Source of the DNA: an uncultured Paracoccaceae bacterium
Lineage (GTDB): Bacteria > Pseudomonadota > Alphaproteobacteria > Rhodobacterales > Rhodobacteraceae
NCBI GenBank assembly: GCA_938038825.1
Contig: CALHST010000075.1
Span: 1-7,427 of the forward strand
Length of the DNA stretch: 7,427 nt
Direction of reading: 5' to 3'
Positions 1 to 5,185 of this stretch are shown here, piece after piece. The translations under genes were made by a program, and so were the position numbers. The stretch's first letter is position 1, and each line of letters starts with the position of its first letter. The notes under the pieces were generated by a model. It saw only the letters and a program-made list of their open reading frames with translations. It was not told the DNA's origin and did no database searches.

Positions 1-243
1 GCGTTCCCATCCGCAGCGGATGGTCGCGGTTTCACCATCGCGCGCGTTCTGCGCTTGCGTGGTTACACAGGGCGTCTGCGCGCTTTTGGTGCCGTGATTT
101 CCGATCAATACGCCATGGCGCGCCGGTCTGGTTTTGACGAAGTCGAGATCCCCAAGGATCTGGCTGCGCGTCAGCCCGAAGCCGAATGGGTGTTCCGCAC
201 CGATTGGCAGGACAACCATTATCAAGCACGTCTGCGCGGGTAA
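1..243 (+). CDS. DUF934 domain protein, C-terminal part (sulfite-reduction locus)
   Basis: The frame is open from the first base and ends at TAA 241-243, giving 80 residues; the N-terminal half lies outside the window. Visible motifs are ADGRGFTIARVLR near the start, then RGYTGRLRAFGAVISDQ and a segment with MARRSGFDEVEI. This is the usual look of the C-terminal half of DUF934 (COG3749) proteins, which are small and of unproven biochemistry. In alpha- and gammaproteobacteria DUF934 is commonly encoded beside the assimilatory sulfite reductase and PAPS/APS reductase genes (cysI, cysH), and is annotated as an oxidoreductase probably involved in sulfite reduction. The ferredoxin-NADP reductase directly downstream agrees with that setting. 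I infer that cysH/cysI lie just left of the window. The family call is fairly secure; the function is only contextual. Confidence 0.8.
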   Translation, partial: AFPSAADGRGFTIARVLRLRGYTGRLRAFGAVISDQYAMARRSGFDEVEIPKDLAARQPEAEWVFRTDWQDNHYQARLRG

Positions 244-276
244 GCCCTGCGCGGCGAAATGCCATCTTCACTTGCA

Positions 277-290
277 TACAAACAATTGTA
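277..290. promoter_or_regulatory. Short AT-rich inverted repeat upstream of the ferredoxin-NADP reductase
   Basis: TACAA (277-281) and TTGTA (286-290) form a 5-bp inverted repeat with a 4-base spacer, centred on the palindrome ACAATTGT (282-289). It lies in the 62-base gap between the DUF934 gene and the reductase, just before the AGGG Shine-Dalgarno at 295-298. It could be an operator, or simply an AT-rich patch in a leader read through from the cys genes. No convincing -35/-10 pair with normal spacing was found here. Confidence 0.25.
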
Positions 291-305
291 ATAAAGGGTG
301 CGCAG

Positions 306-1181
306 ATGACAGTCTGCGTTGACATATCCATGACCGAGCAAACTCCCGTGAACCAGACAGCCGCCGTAAAAGCCACGCCCGCCCTTCCCGACGCGCAAAC
401 CGTCACCGAAGTGAAACATTACACAGACCGTCTGTTCAGCTTCCGCTGCACGCGGCCTGCATCCTTGCGGTTCCGCTCGGGCGAGTTTGTGATGATCGGC
501 CTGATGGGCGACCCCCACCCCGAAACAGGCAAGCAAAAGCCACTGCTGCGCGCCTATTCCATTGCGTCCCCTTCCTGGGACGAAGAGCTCGAATTTTACT
601 CCATCAAGGTGCAAGATGGCCCGCTGACGTCGAAGTTACAGCATATTCAGCCGGGTGATCAGATCATCCTGAAACCCAAACCCGTTGGCACGCTTGTACA
701 TGACGCGCTGCTGCCCGGAAAACGTCTGTGGTTGTTCGCAACTGGTACAGGTTTTGCCCCGTTTGCATCTTTGCTGCGCGAGCCTCAAACTTATGAAGAT
801 TATGACGAGGTGGTGATCACCCATACGTGCCGCGAAGTGGGCGAGCTGTCCTATGGGCGCGACTTGATCGAGTCGATCCGCAACGATGAACTGCTGGCAG
901 AATTGATCGGCGAAGGCTTCGCTGACAAGATCCGCTATTACCCGACCACGACCCGTGAAGAGAGCCCAAAGATGGGCCGCATCACTGACCTCATGCGCTC
1001 TGGCGAGGTATTCAAGGATCTTGGCGTGCCACAGATCAACCCAGAAACCGACCGCGGTATGGTGTGCGGCAACCTGGCATTTAATCTGGACATCAAAGAG
1101 CTTTTGGAAAGCTATGGTCTGGAAGAAGGTGCCAATTCCAAGCCTGCGCAATATGTCGTTGAAAAAGCGTTTCTAGATTAA
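306..1181 (+). CDS. fpr: Ferredoxin-NADP+ reductase (Rhodobacter-type FPR)
   Basis: This FAD flavoenzyme of about 291 residues transfers electrons between NADPH and ferredoxin or flavodoxin in the cytoplasm. From ATG 306, the FAD-binding half carries RAYS (residues 82-85) and GPLTS (105-109). The NADP-binding half carries the loop ATGTGFAPF (145-153), YPTTTREE (212-219) and CGNLAFN (254-260). The protein ends in VEKAFLD. The overall pattern is close to the Rhodobacter capsulatus FPR as I remember it, including a short C-terminus. ATG 306 is preferred because AGGG (295-298) lies 7 bases upstream. ATG 330 (residue 9, MTEQTP) also fits the N-termini of relatives but has no visible Shine-Dalgarno. 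An in-frame start at 186 would overlap the DUF934 gene and is unlikely. Lying 62 bases after DUF934, it probably supplies reduced ferredoxin for sulfite reduction and may be co-transcribed; a role in oxidative stress is also possible. Confidence 0.93.
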   Translation: MTVCVDISMTEQTPVNQTAAVKATPALPDAQTVTEVKHYTDRLFSFRCTRPASLRFRSGEFVMIGLMGDPHPETGKQKPLLRAYSIASPSWDEELEFYSIKVQDGPLTSKLQHIQPGDQIILKPKPVGTLVHDALLPGKRLWLFATGTGFAPFASLLREPQTYEDYDEVVITHTCREVGELSYGRDLIESIRNDELLAELIGEGFADKIRYYPTTTREESPKMGRITDLMRSGEVFKDLGVPQINPETDRGMVCGNLAFNLDIKELLESYGLEEGANSKPAQYVVEKAFLD

Positions 1182-1195
1182 ACAAAAAAACAACC

Positions 1196-1232
1196 CATGC
1201 GGGCGATCTTCGGTTGACGAAGCGCCCGCATG
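1196..1232. terminator. Perfect hairpin after fpr, with its T-tract on the minus-strand side
   Basis: CATGCGGGCG (1196-1205) pairs perfectly with CGCCCGCATG (1223-1232). Inside it, CTTCG (1208-1212) pairs with CGAAG (1218-1222) around a GTTGA loop. The bases left of the stem (1181-1193) are A-rich with seven A in a row, so transcription on the minus strand would meet the hairpin and then a T-run. On the plus strand there is no T-run after the stem. It may still end fpr transcription as a U-poor hairpin or protect its 3' end, but by form it is a better terminator for antisense transcription. Confidence 0.6.
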
Positions 1233-1274
1233 AATCCACGTTGCGCGGGCACAATTATTGGAGCCCAGCACACA

Positions 1275-1967
1275 GTGTACAACAAAATATTTGCAGCAGC
1301 AGTCTGCGTCGCCATCGGCGGAACCGCACAGGCAGCACCGATCAGCTTTGATTTCGCAGCAACGATCGACACCAAAACAGAGAGCGGAAACACGCCCAAT
1401 CTTGGGTCTGTATTCAGTGATATTTCGCAAAGCGATGTGATCACCGGGACATTGACCTATGATCCGGATGCCGTGGGAACAGGATCCTTTTTGGGAACCC
1501 TTTTTGACTCTGGCATTTCGATTACTGTGGATGCGGGAAACTTCAATCAATTCAGCGATGATTTGCTTTTCGACTCAGACGGGCTTGCAGTCCTTCCGAG
1601 CCTGACACCCGACTATTCAGTGAGCTTCTTTCAATCCATTATTGCGTCCGCCAGTTCAGTGACTGCGGGCGTCTTTTCCAGCGCGGTCGAGATTGATCTT
1701 GTGCAGGAAAACAGCACAAACGATCCCAATGCATTGCCCGCGTTTGATCTTTCAACTGCCGTCTTCAGCACTGCGAATTTCACGTTGCGTGCGAGCGAAA
1801 ACAGCTTTGATGCAGCGACAGGAACCAGCATTTTCGGAGAAAGCGTCGTCAGCGGAACACTCAGTTTCACACCTGTGAATGTCGTCCCACTGCCCGCGTC
1901 ACTCCCTTTGCTGGCAATCGGCATTGTTGGCTTGGGCTGGACTGCGCGCCGCCGTCGTCACAGCTAA
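1275..1967 (+). CDS. Secreted VPLPA-CTERM sorting-domain protein
   Basis: The product has 230 residues. It begins with a clear Sec signal peptide: MYNK, a hydrophobic FAAAVCVAIGG core, and a likely cleavage after AQA near residue 20. The mature part is rich in Asp, Ser, Thr and Phe with little Lys or Arg, as in extracellular beta-rich proteins. The C-terminus has the tripartite sorting signal: VPLPAS (residues 204-209), a hydrophobic helix LPLLAIGIVGLGW, and a basic tail ARRRRHS. That is the VPLPA-CTERM form of the PEP-CTERM signals, which exosortases (XrtD in the VPLPA system) process during export, often with exopolysaccharide production. I chose GTG 1275 because it gives the clean signal peptide and follows TGGAG (1259-1263). 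An in-frame ATG at 1230 lies in the arm of the preceding hairpin and would spoil the signal peptide. The function of the mature domain is not recognised. No exosortase gene is in the window. Confidence 0.85.
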   Translation: MYNKIFAAAVCVAIGGTAQAAPISFDFAATIDTKTESGNTPNLGSVFSDISQSDVITGTLTYDPDAVGTGSFLGTLFDSGISITVDAGNFNQFSDDLLFDSDGLAVLPSLTPDYSVSFFQSIIASASSVTAGVFSSAVEIDLVQENSTNDPNALPAFDLSTAVFSTANFTLRASENSFDAATGTSIFGESVVSGTLSFTPVNVVPLPASLPLLAIGIVGLGWTARRRRHS

Positions 1968-1988
1968 TTCCAAACCTCTGAAACGAAG

Positions 1989-2025
1989 AAGGCCGCGCAT
2001 CAAATGTGATACGCGGCCTTTTTTG
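1989..2025. terminator. Strong intrinsic terminator between convergent genes
   Basis: AAGGCCGCG (1989-1997) pairs with CGCGGCCTT (2012-2020). Inside the loop, ATCA (1999-2002) can also pair with TGAT (2007-2010). Five or six T follow on the plus strand (2019-2024), so it ends the VPLPA-CTERM transcript. It also lies just past the stop of the minus-strand repeat protein (2047), and the minus-strand sequence after the stem is TTCTTCGTTT. It is probably bidirectional. Confidence 0.9.
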
Positions 2026-2046
2026 TGTGTCTTGTGGAGGAGAGCT

Positions 2047-3300
2047 TTAGAGGCCCATCGCCTCTTTGATTTTGTCCAATGCAGCCTGAAGCAATTCGGG
2101 GTTATTCTTGGCTTGGTCCAAGGCCCCTTTCAGAACAGTTTTCTGCAGGCCACCAATGGCTTCTGAGTTGTCAATCAACGTGCTGACTTTATCCAAGTCA
2201 AACCCATCAACGCTCAGCAGGTCCGCGATGCCACCAGCTTGGGCGGCGGTCTCGGCAGTTGCTGTCGCGGCATCCGTCGCGGCGGCTGCACCTTCAGTTG
2301 CCGTTTCGGTCGCCCCTGTCGCCAAATCTGCAACAGCGTCTTGGCCTGCGTCTACTGCTGTGTCTGCCGCGGCAACGACTGTGTCAGACGCCGCATCTGT
2401 AACGGCCTCAGTTGCAGTGCTTGCGGCGTCCGTGGCAGCTTCGGCCGTTGTTTCTGCAACTGCAGTTGCCGTATCCGTTGCGACATCTGTTGCGGCGGCT
2501 GCGGTATCAGCAACAGCGTCCGTCGCCGCCTCAGCAGTTTCTACCGCTGCATCTGTAGCAGCAGTCGCTGTGTCTGTTGCAACATCCGTTGCCGCTGTTG
2601 CGGTATCCGCGACGGCATCGGTTGCAGCACTGACAGTGTCGGTCGCCACATCCGTGGCTGCTGCGGCTGTATCTGCAACTGCGTCTGTTGTGGCTTCTAC
2701 TGCATCTGATGCAACATCTGCAGCGGCTTGCGCTGTGTCTGTGGCCGTATCTACGGCGGCGGCTGCGGTATCTGTCGCAACATCTGTTGCAGTGTCTACA
2801 ACATCACTTGCGACGTCAGCTGCACCCGTTGCTGCATCAGTGGCCGCGTCAACGGCACCGCTTGCGGCGTCTGTTGCTGTGTCCACCACAGACGTCACGG
2901 TGTCTTTGACTGCATCTGTTGCTGCCCCAGCCGCATCACTGACGGCATCTTTCACGGCATCTGTTGCAGTTGCTGCCACGTCGCTTACCGACTCGCCGTT
3001 CAACAATGCCTGGCCCGCGTCTTCAACAGCCGTCTTTGCAGACTCAATCGCTGTTTCAGCCGCATCCTTGACTGCATCTGCTGAGTCCAAAGCCGCATCT
3101 GTCGCCGCTTCGACTGCTGTGGTTGCCGTGTCCGTCGCGGCGGCGGCTGTGTCTGTCACAGCGTCTGTAACCGCGTCGGCAGCCGTTGCAGGTTCGACTG
3201 CAGATGCACCCGACAAGACCTCGTCACCTTGCCCACGAAGCGCAAAATACCCAACGCCTGCAACAACAGCCGCAACAATAACCCAAATGAGATTTTTCAT
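2047..3300 (-). CDS. Membrane-anchored acidic Ala/Thr/Asp-rich 11-mer repeat protein
   Basis: The product has 417 residues and no function I recognise. Residues 4-20 are a single hydrophobic segment after MKN, a signal anchor that probably leaves the rest in the periplasm. Residues about 30-355 are almost only Ala, Thr, Asp and Val with few Lys or Arg, so this part is strongly acidic. Within it, 11-residue units with the pattern [T/A/V]-D-x-[A/V]-x-D-[T/A]-x-x-A-A run in constant register from 106 to 281 (16 units), with irregular copies on either side. Eleven-residue periodicity is typical of LEA group 3, synuclein and apolipoprotein-like amphipathic helices; here the polar face is acidic rather than mixed. 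Residues about 356-417 are a different, charge-mixed helical region (GGIADLLSVDGFDLDKVSTL, then ending KIKEAMGL). ATG 3300 is preceded by AAGGG nine bases upstream. A periplasmic spacer, desiccation/osmotic protectant or envelope structural protein are possible roles, all inferred. Confidence 0.8.
   Translation of the reverse strand: MKNLIWVIVAAVVAGVGYFALRGQGDEVLSGASAVEPATAADAVTDAVTDTAAAATDTATTAVEAATDAALDSADAVKDAAETAIESAKTAVEDAGQALLNGESVSDVAATATDAVKDAVSDAAGAATDAVKDTVTSVVDTATDAASGAVDAATDAATGAADVASDVVDTATDVATDTAAAAVDTATDTAQAAADVASDAVEATTDAVADTAAAATDVATDTVSAATDAVADTATAATDVATDTATAATDAAVETAEAATDAVADTAAAATDVATDTATAVAETTAEAATDAASTATEAVTDAASDTVVAAADTAVDAGQDAVADLATGATETATEGAAAATDAATATAETAAQAGGIADLLSVDGFDLDKVSTLIDNSEAIGGLQKTVLKGALDQAKNNPELLQAALDKIKEAMGL
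2458..2985 (-). repeat. Coding 33-bp tandem repeats (16 units of 11 codons)
   Basis: This covers codons 106-281 of the acidic repeat protein. The best part is 2458-2688, where seven units alternate between TDAVADTAAAA-like and TDVATDTATAA-like forms, giving a 66-bp higher-order period. Two units coding the identical peptide TDAVADTAAAA (2656-2688 and 2491-2523) differ at the third base of 8 of 11 codons and nowhere else, so the array is old or kept by selection rather than freshly duplicated. An 8-residue unit at codons 282-289 breaks the register; two further 11-mers follow (codons 290-311). Confidence 0.85.
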
Positions 3301-3583
3301 ATCATCATGCCCTTTTCTTGTTCCTCAGCGCGGCACAAGATCACCAAGATGTGATTCTCAGACCCGCTGCGATTGCCTGTGACATGATTACTGCAACGCA
3401 GCGACACAAGGGGAATTTCACCTGTGTTGGCGCAGACTTGCCGATCCGAACGCTCTTACAAATCATAAAGCAATGGACAAACACGCCAAATAGGGACGTT
3501 GTGCCGTGATTGGCATCTTGAAAGCCAAGGCCCGCCCGGTTACCTTGCACGCTCGTAGCTGCAACAGTTTAAGGACAACGACC
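3301..3583. promoter_or_regulatory. Divergent intergenic region: repeat-protein promoter and infC leader
   Basis: This 283-base stretch separates the minus-strand repeat gene from infC and must hold both promoters. On the minus side the only clear signal is the AAGGG Shine-Dalgarno before ATG 3300. On the plus side a weak sigma-70-like pair is possible: TTGCCG (3438-3443), 17 bases, AATCAT (3461-3466). That would give an infC leader of roughly 110 bases. A frame in phase with infC is open from GTG 3506, but its 26 residues do not resemble IF-3, so I treat it as leader. Confidence 0.45.
3545..3564 (+). promoter_or_regulatory. infC leader hairpin
   Basis: TTGCA (3545-3549) and GCT (3551-3553) pair with AGC (3557-3559) and TGCAA (3560-3564). 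This makes an 8-bp stem with one bulged C and a 3-base CGT loop. It ends 6 bases before the infC Shine-Dalgarno. Its position suggests a possible translational control element, but a chance structure is not excluded. Confidence 0.4.
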
Positions 3584-3586
3584 ATA
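3571..3586 (+). promoter_or_regulatory. infC ribosome binding site and AUA initiation codon
   Basis: AAGGA (3571-3575) lies 8 bases before ATA (3584-3586), the ideal distance. No ATG, GTG or TTG near this Shine-Dalgarno is in the infC frame. Translation from ATA gives (M)ARRPHNAPPQRDTGPRVND, which matches the expected N-terminus of alphaproteobacterial IF-3. infC of many bacteria starts at AUU, AUC or AUA. IF-3 itself discriminates against such codons, which creates negative feedback on its own synthesis. Confidence 0.75.
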
Positions 3587-4132
3587 GCCCGCAGACCCCA
3601 CAACGCGCCGCCGCAACGAGACACCGGCCCGCGCGTCAACGACAAGATCCGTTCCAATGAAATCCGCCTGATCGGCGCTGAAGGTGAAAATGTCGGGGTG
3701 GTCACGCCGTCCCGCGCTATGGAAATGGCAGAACAGGTCGGTCTTGATCTGGTCGAGATTTCGCCAAATGCCAATCCGCCTGTGTGCAAGATCATGGATT
3801 TCGGCAAGTTCAAATATGAACAGCAGAAACGTGAGAGCGAAGCGCGCAAAAAGCAAAAGATCATTGAGGTGAAAGAGGTCAAATTCCGGCCCAACACCGA
3901 CAAGCATGATTACGAAGTGAAAATGCGCAATGTCTACAAATTCCTGGAAAACGGCGACAAGGTGAAGATCACACTGCGCTTCCGGGGTCGCGAGATGGCG
4001 CACCAGAACTTGGGTCGCGAATTGCTGGAACGTGTGGCTGAAGACACCAAAGAAATGGGCAAGATCGAAAATATGCCCAAGATGGAAGGCCGCCAAATGG
4101 TCATGATGATCGGCCCGTTGCCGCAGAAGTAA
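3584..4132 (+). CDS. infC: Translation initiation factor IF-3
   Basis: The 182-residue product is close to the usual 180. IF-3 binds the 30S ribosomal subunit, prevents premature 50S joining and checks the initiator tRNA-start codon pair. The N-terminal domain contains RVNDKIRSNEIRLIGAEGEN and a DLVEISPNANPPVCKIMDFGK stretch that is nearly diagnostic of IF-3. It is followed by the lysine-rich linker helix (YEQQKRESEARKKQK). The C-terminal domain contains EVKFRPNTDKHDYEVK, TLRFRGREMAHQNLG and the terminal KMEGRQMVMMIGP. I start it at the ATA codon with the good Shine-Dalgarno; a GTG at 3506 is in frame and would add 26 unrelated residues. rpmI and rplT, which follow infC in many bacteria, are absent; a terminator follows at once, so the gene seems to stand alone here. 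Confidence 0.96.
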   Translation: MARRPHNAPPQRDTGPRVNDKIRSNEIRLIGAEGENVGVVTPSRAMEMAEQVGLDLVEISPNANPPVCKIMDFGKFKYEQQKRESEARKKQKIIEVKEVKFRPNTDKHDYEVKMRNVYKFLENGDKVKITLRFRGREMAHQNLGRELLERVAEDTKEMGKIENMPKMEGRQMVMMIGPLPQK

Positions 4133-4154
4133 TGCGCGGTGTGTCGAAGATTTC

Positions 4155-4180
4155 AAAGGGGCCAGACGGCCCCTTTTTTA
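4155..4180. terminator. Intrinsic terminator after infC
   Basis: AAAGGGGCC (4155-4163) pairs with GGCCCCTTT (4168-4176) around an AGAC loop, and the T-run continues to 4179. It lies 22 bases after the infC stop. The minus-strand EEP gene ends at 4211 and reads into the same hairpin, followed on that strand by TTTGAAA, so it may serve both convergent transcripts. Confidence 0.92.
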
Positions 4181-4210
4181 TTTGCGAACTTGCTGGATCT
4201 GCCCGGGGTG

Positions 4211-5185
4211 CTATGGCAAAGCAATATCCACCAAAAGCCCCCGGTGATTGCTTCCCAGTGTTTCACCAAATGGACGTGCCGCCACGACACGCGCGCCATT
4301 ATGCACCAGCACATGATCAATGGGGACACCCAATGATCCCGCACGCGCAGGCCAGGTTGGAATGGGCAGTCGCAACGTCTTGAACCCTGTGAAGGTCAAC
4401 AGATCATGCATGGGCTTGCTCCACGGCGCCATGTTGTAATCCCCAAGAACCACCGCAGGCTTGGACAACCAATCATATTGCGCCCCAAGCCGTCGGATCT
4501 CGGTTTCGGACAGGCCAGACAACCACGGCTTTAGCAGATGGTTGCCCACAACAAAGACGGATTTCCCCGAAGGCAAATCAAGATCGGCAACGGAATAACG
4601 GTCTGGCCACACCACATTCAGCGATAGCTGCCAAAACCGGCGCACAGGCAGTCGCGTTGCAACCAACATCTCGCAGGCATCCAAGGTACACTCTGTGAGT
4701 ATCTCATATTTCGATGCGATTGTCTTGAGGGCCGGATACAACGCTTCTGCTTCTGCAACGATCAGCACATCTGGATCTGTTGCGATGGCGGCCTCTACGA
4801 TGCGATGCCCAAAGGCTGCGTTTTCGAACAGCGCATTGAAGAACAGGATGCGCATCTCGGGCTGCAACGTCGGTGCGGTCGGCAAGCTGACTTGCACATG
4901 GCGTTCGGCCAATGTGCCAAAGCCAACGCAGGCAGAAATCACCAGCAAAGCTGCCATGATACGCGCCCCAAACGCAAAGACCATTATTGCCAGTACAACA
5001 GACACCCCAATCATCCACGGTGACAGACTGTCCAACATACGCATCATTGGCCCCAAAGGGCTTTCTGTTGCAACAAATTGAGACATGGCAGCCAATGCCA
5101 AGAATCCTGCAGATAGGGCTGCAAAGATACCCGCAACAAAGCGCTTAACGTGCCCTTGAACTTTGGGCGGTTGGTGTAATGTCAT
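4211..5185 (-). CDS. Membrane-anchored endonuclease/exonuclease/phosphatase (EEP) family protein
   Basis: The product has 324 residues. The N-terminal third is membrane-embedded, with hydrophobic segments at about 16-38, 57-72 and 74-90. The rest, from about 110, is an EEP (DNase I/exonuclease III/sphingomyelinase-fold) domain. Recognisable elements are the metal-site Asn in ILFFNALFEN (N117), the acidic VAEAEAL (E145/E147), GNHLLKPW (H216), GDYNMAPWS (D249, N251), PIDHVL (D290, H291) and GSNHRGL (N313, H314). The last motif is usually S-D-H, so Asn replaces the acidic residue next to the catalytic His. The family cleaves phosphodiester or phosphomonoester bonds in nucleic acids, phospholipids or inositol phosphates; the sequence alone does not decide which. 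ATG 5185 overlaps the preceding stop by four bases (ATGA). Being the last gene after an acyltransferase and a CDP-diacylglycerol synthase, it may act on a lipid headgroup; that is inference. Confidence 0.85.
   Translation of the reverse strand: MTLHQPPKVQGHVKRFVAGIFAALSAGFLALAAMSQFVATESPLGPMMRMLDSLSPWMIGVSVVLAIMVFAFGARIMAALLVISACVGFGTLAERHVQVSLPTAPTLQPEMRILFFNALFENAAFGHRIVEAAIATDPDVLIVAEAEALYPALKTIASKYEILTECTLDACEMLVATRLPVRRFWQLSLNVVWPDRYSVADLDLPSGKSVFVVGNHLLKPWLSGLSETEIRRLGAQYDWLSKPAVVLGDYNMAPWSKPMHDLLTFTGFKTLRLPIPTWPARAGSLGVPIDHVLVHNGARVVAARPFGETLGSNHRGLLVDIALP

Noticed and set aside
186..305. Upstream start for the ferredoxin-NADP reductase at 186
   Set aside because: The added 40 residues overlap the DUF934 coding region in another frame and are not part of the FPR family; AGGG before ATG 306 fits better.
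222..1151. Minus-strand frames opposite fpr (222-614, 636-1151)
   Set aside because: They are shadows of a strongly conserved plus-strand gene; no motifs or ribosome binding sites support them.
1230..1274. ATG 1230 as start of the VPLPA-CTERM protein
   Set aside because: It lies in the arm of the preceding hairpin and puts 15 extra residues ahead of a clean signal peptide.
2458..2985. CRISPR array
   Set aside because: The repeats are contiguous 33-bp coding units without unique spacers, and they vary mainly at codon third positions.
2239..3084. Further open frames (Cys/Arg-rich and Leu/Gln/His-rich translations) within the repeat gene
   Set aside because: A 33-bp repeat is a multiple of three, so a frame without a stop in one unit stays open in all; the translations look like frame-shifted repeats.
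2108..3382. Long plus-strand open frame (424 codons) as a real gene
   Set aside because: It starts at TTG, has no domain or signal I recognise, runs past the start of the minus-strand gene into the divergent promoter region, and is explained by the complement of Ala/Asp/Thr/Val codons. The minus strand has the membrane anchor, the Shine-Dalgarno and the Asp-over-Glu bias.
3506..3583. GTG 3506 as start of infC
   Set aside because: The 26 extra residues do not resemble IF-3, and the good Shine-Dalgarno serves ATA 3584.
3463..4156. Minus-strand frames opposite infC
   Set aside because: They lie antisense to an unmistakable IF-3 gene and their translations show no family features.
4132..4383. 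Small plus-strand frames after infC (4132-4383, 4139-4336)
   Set aside because: They run through the infC terminator and then antisense to the EEP gene.
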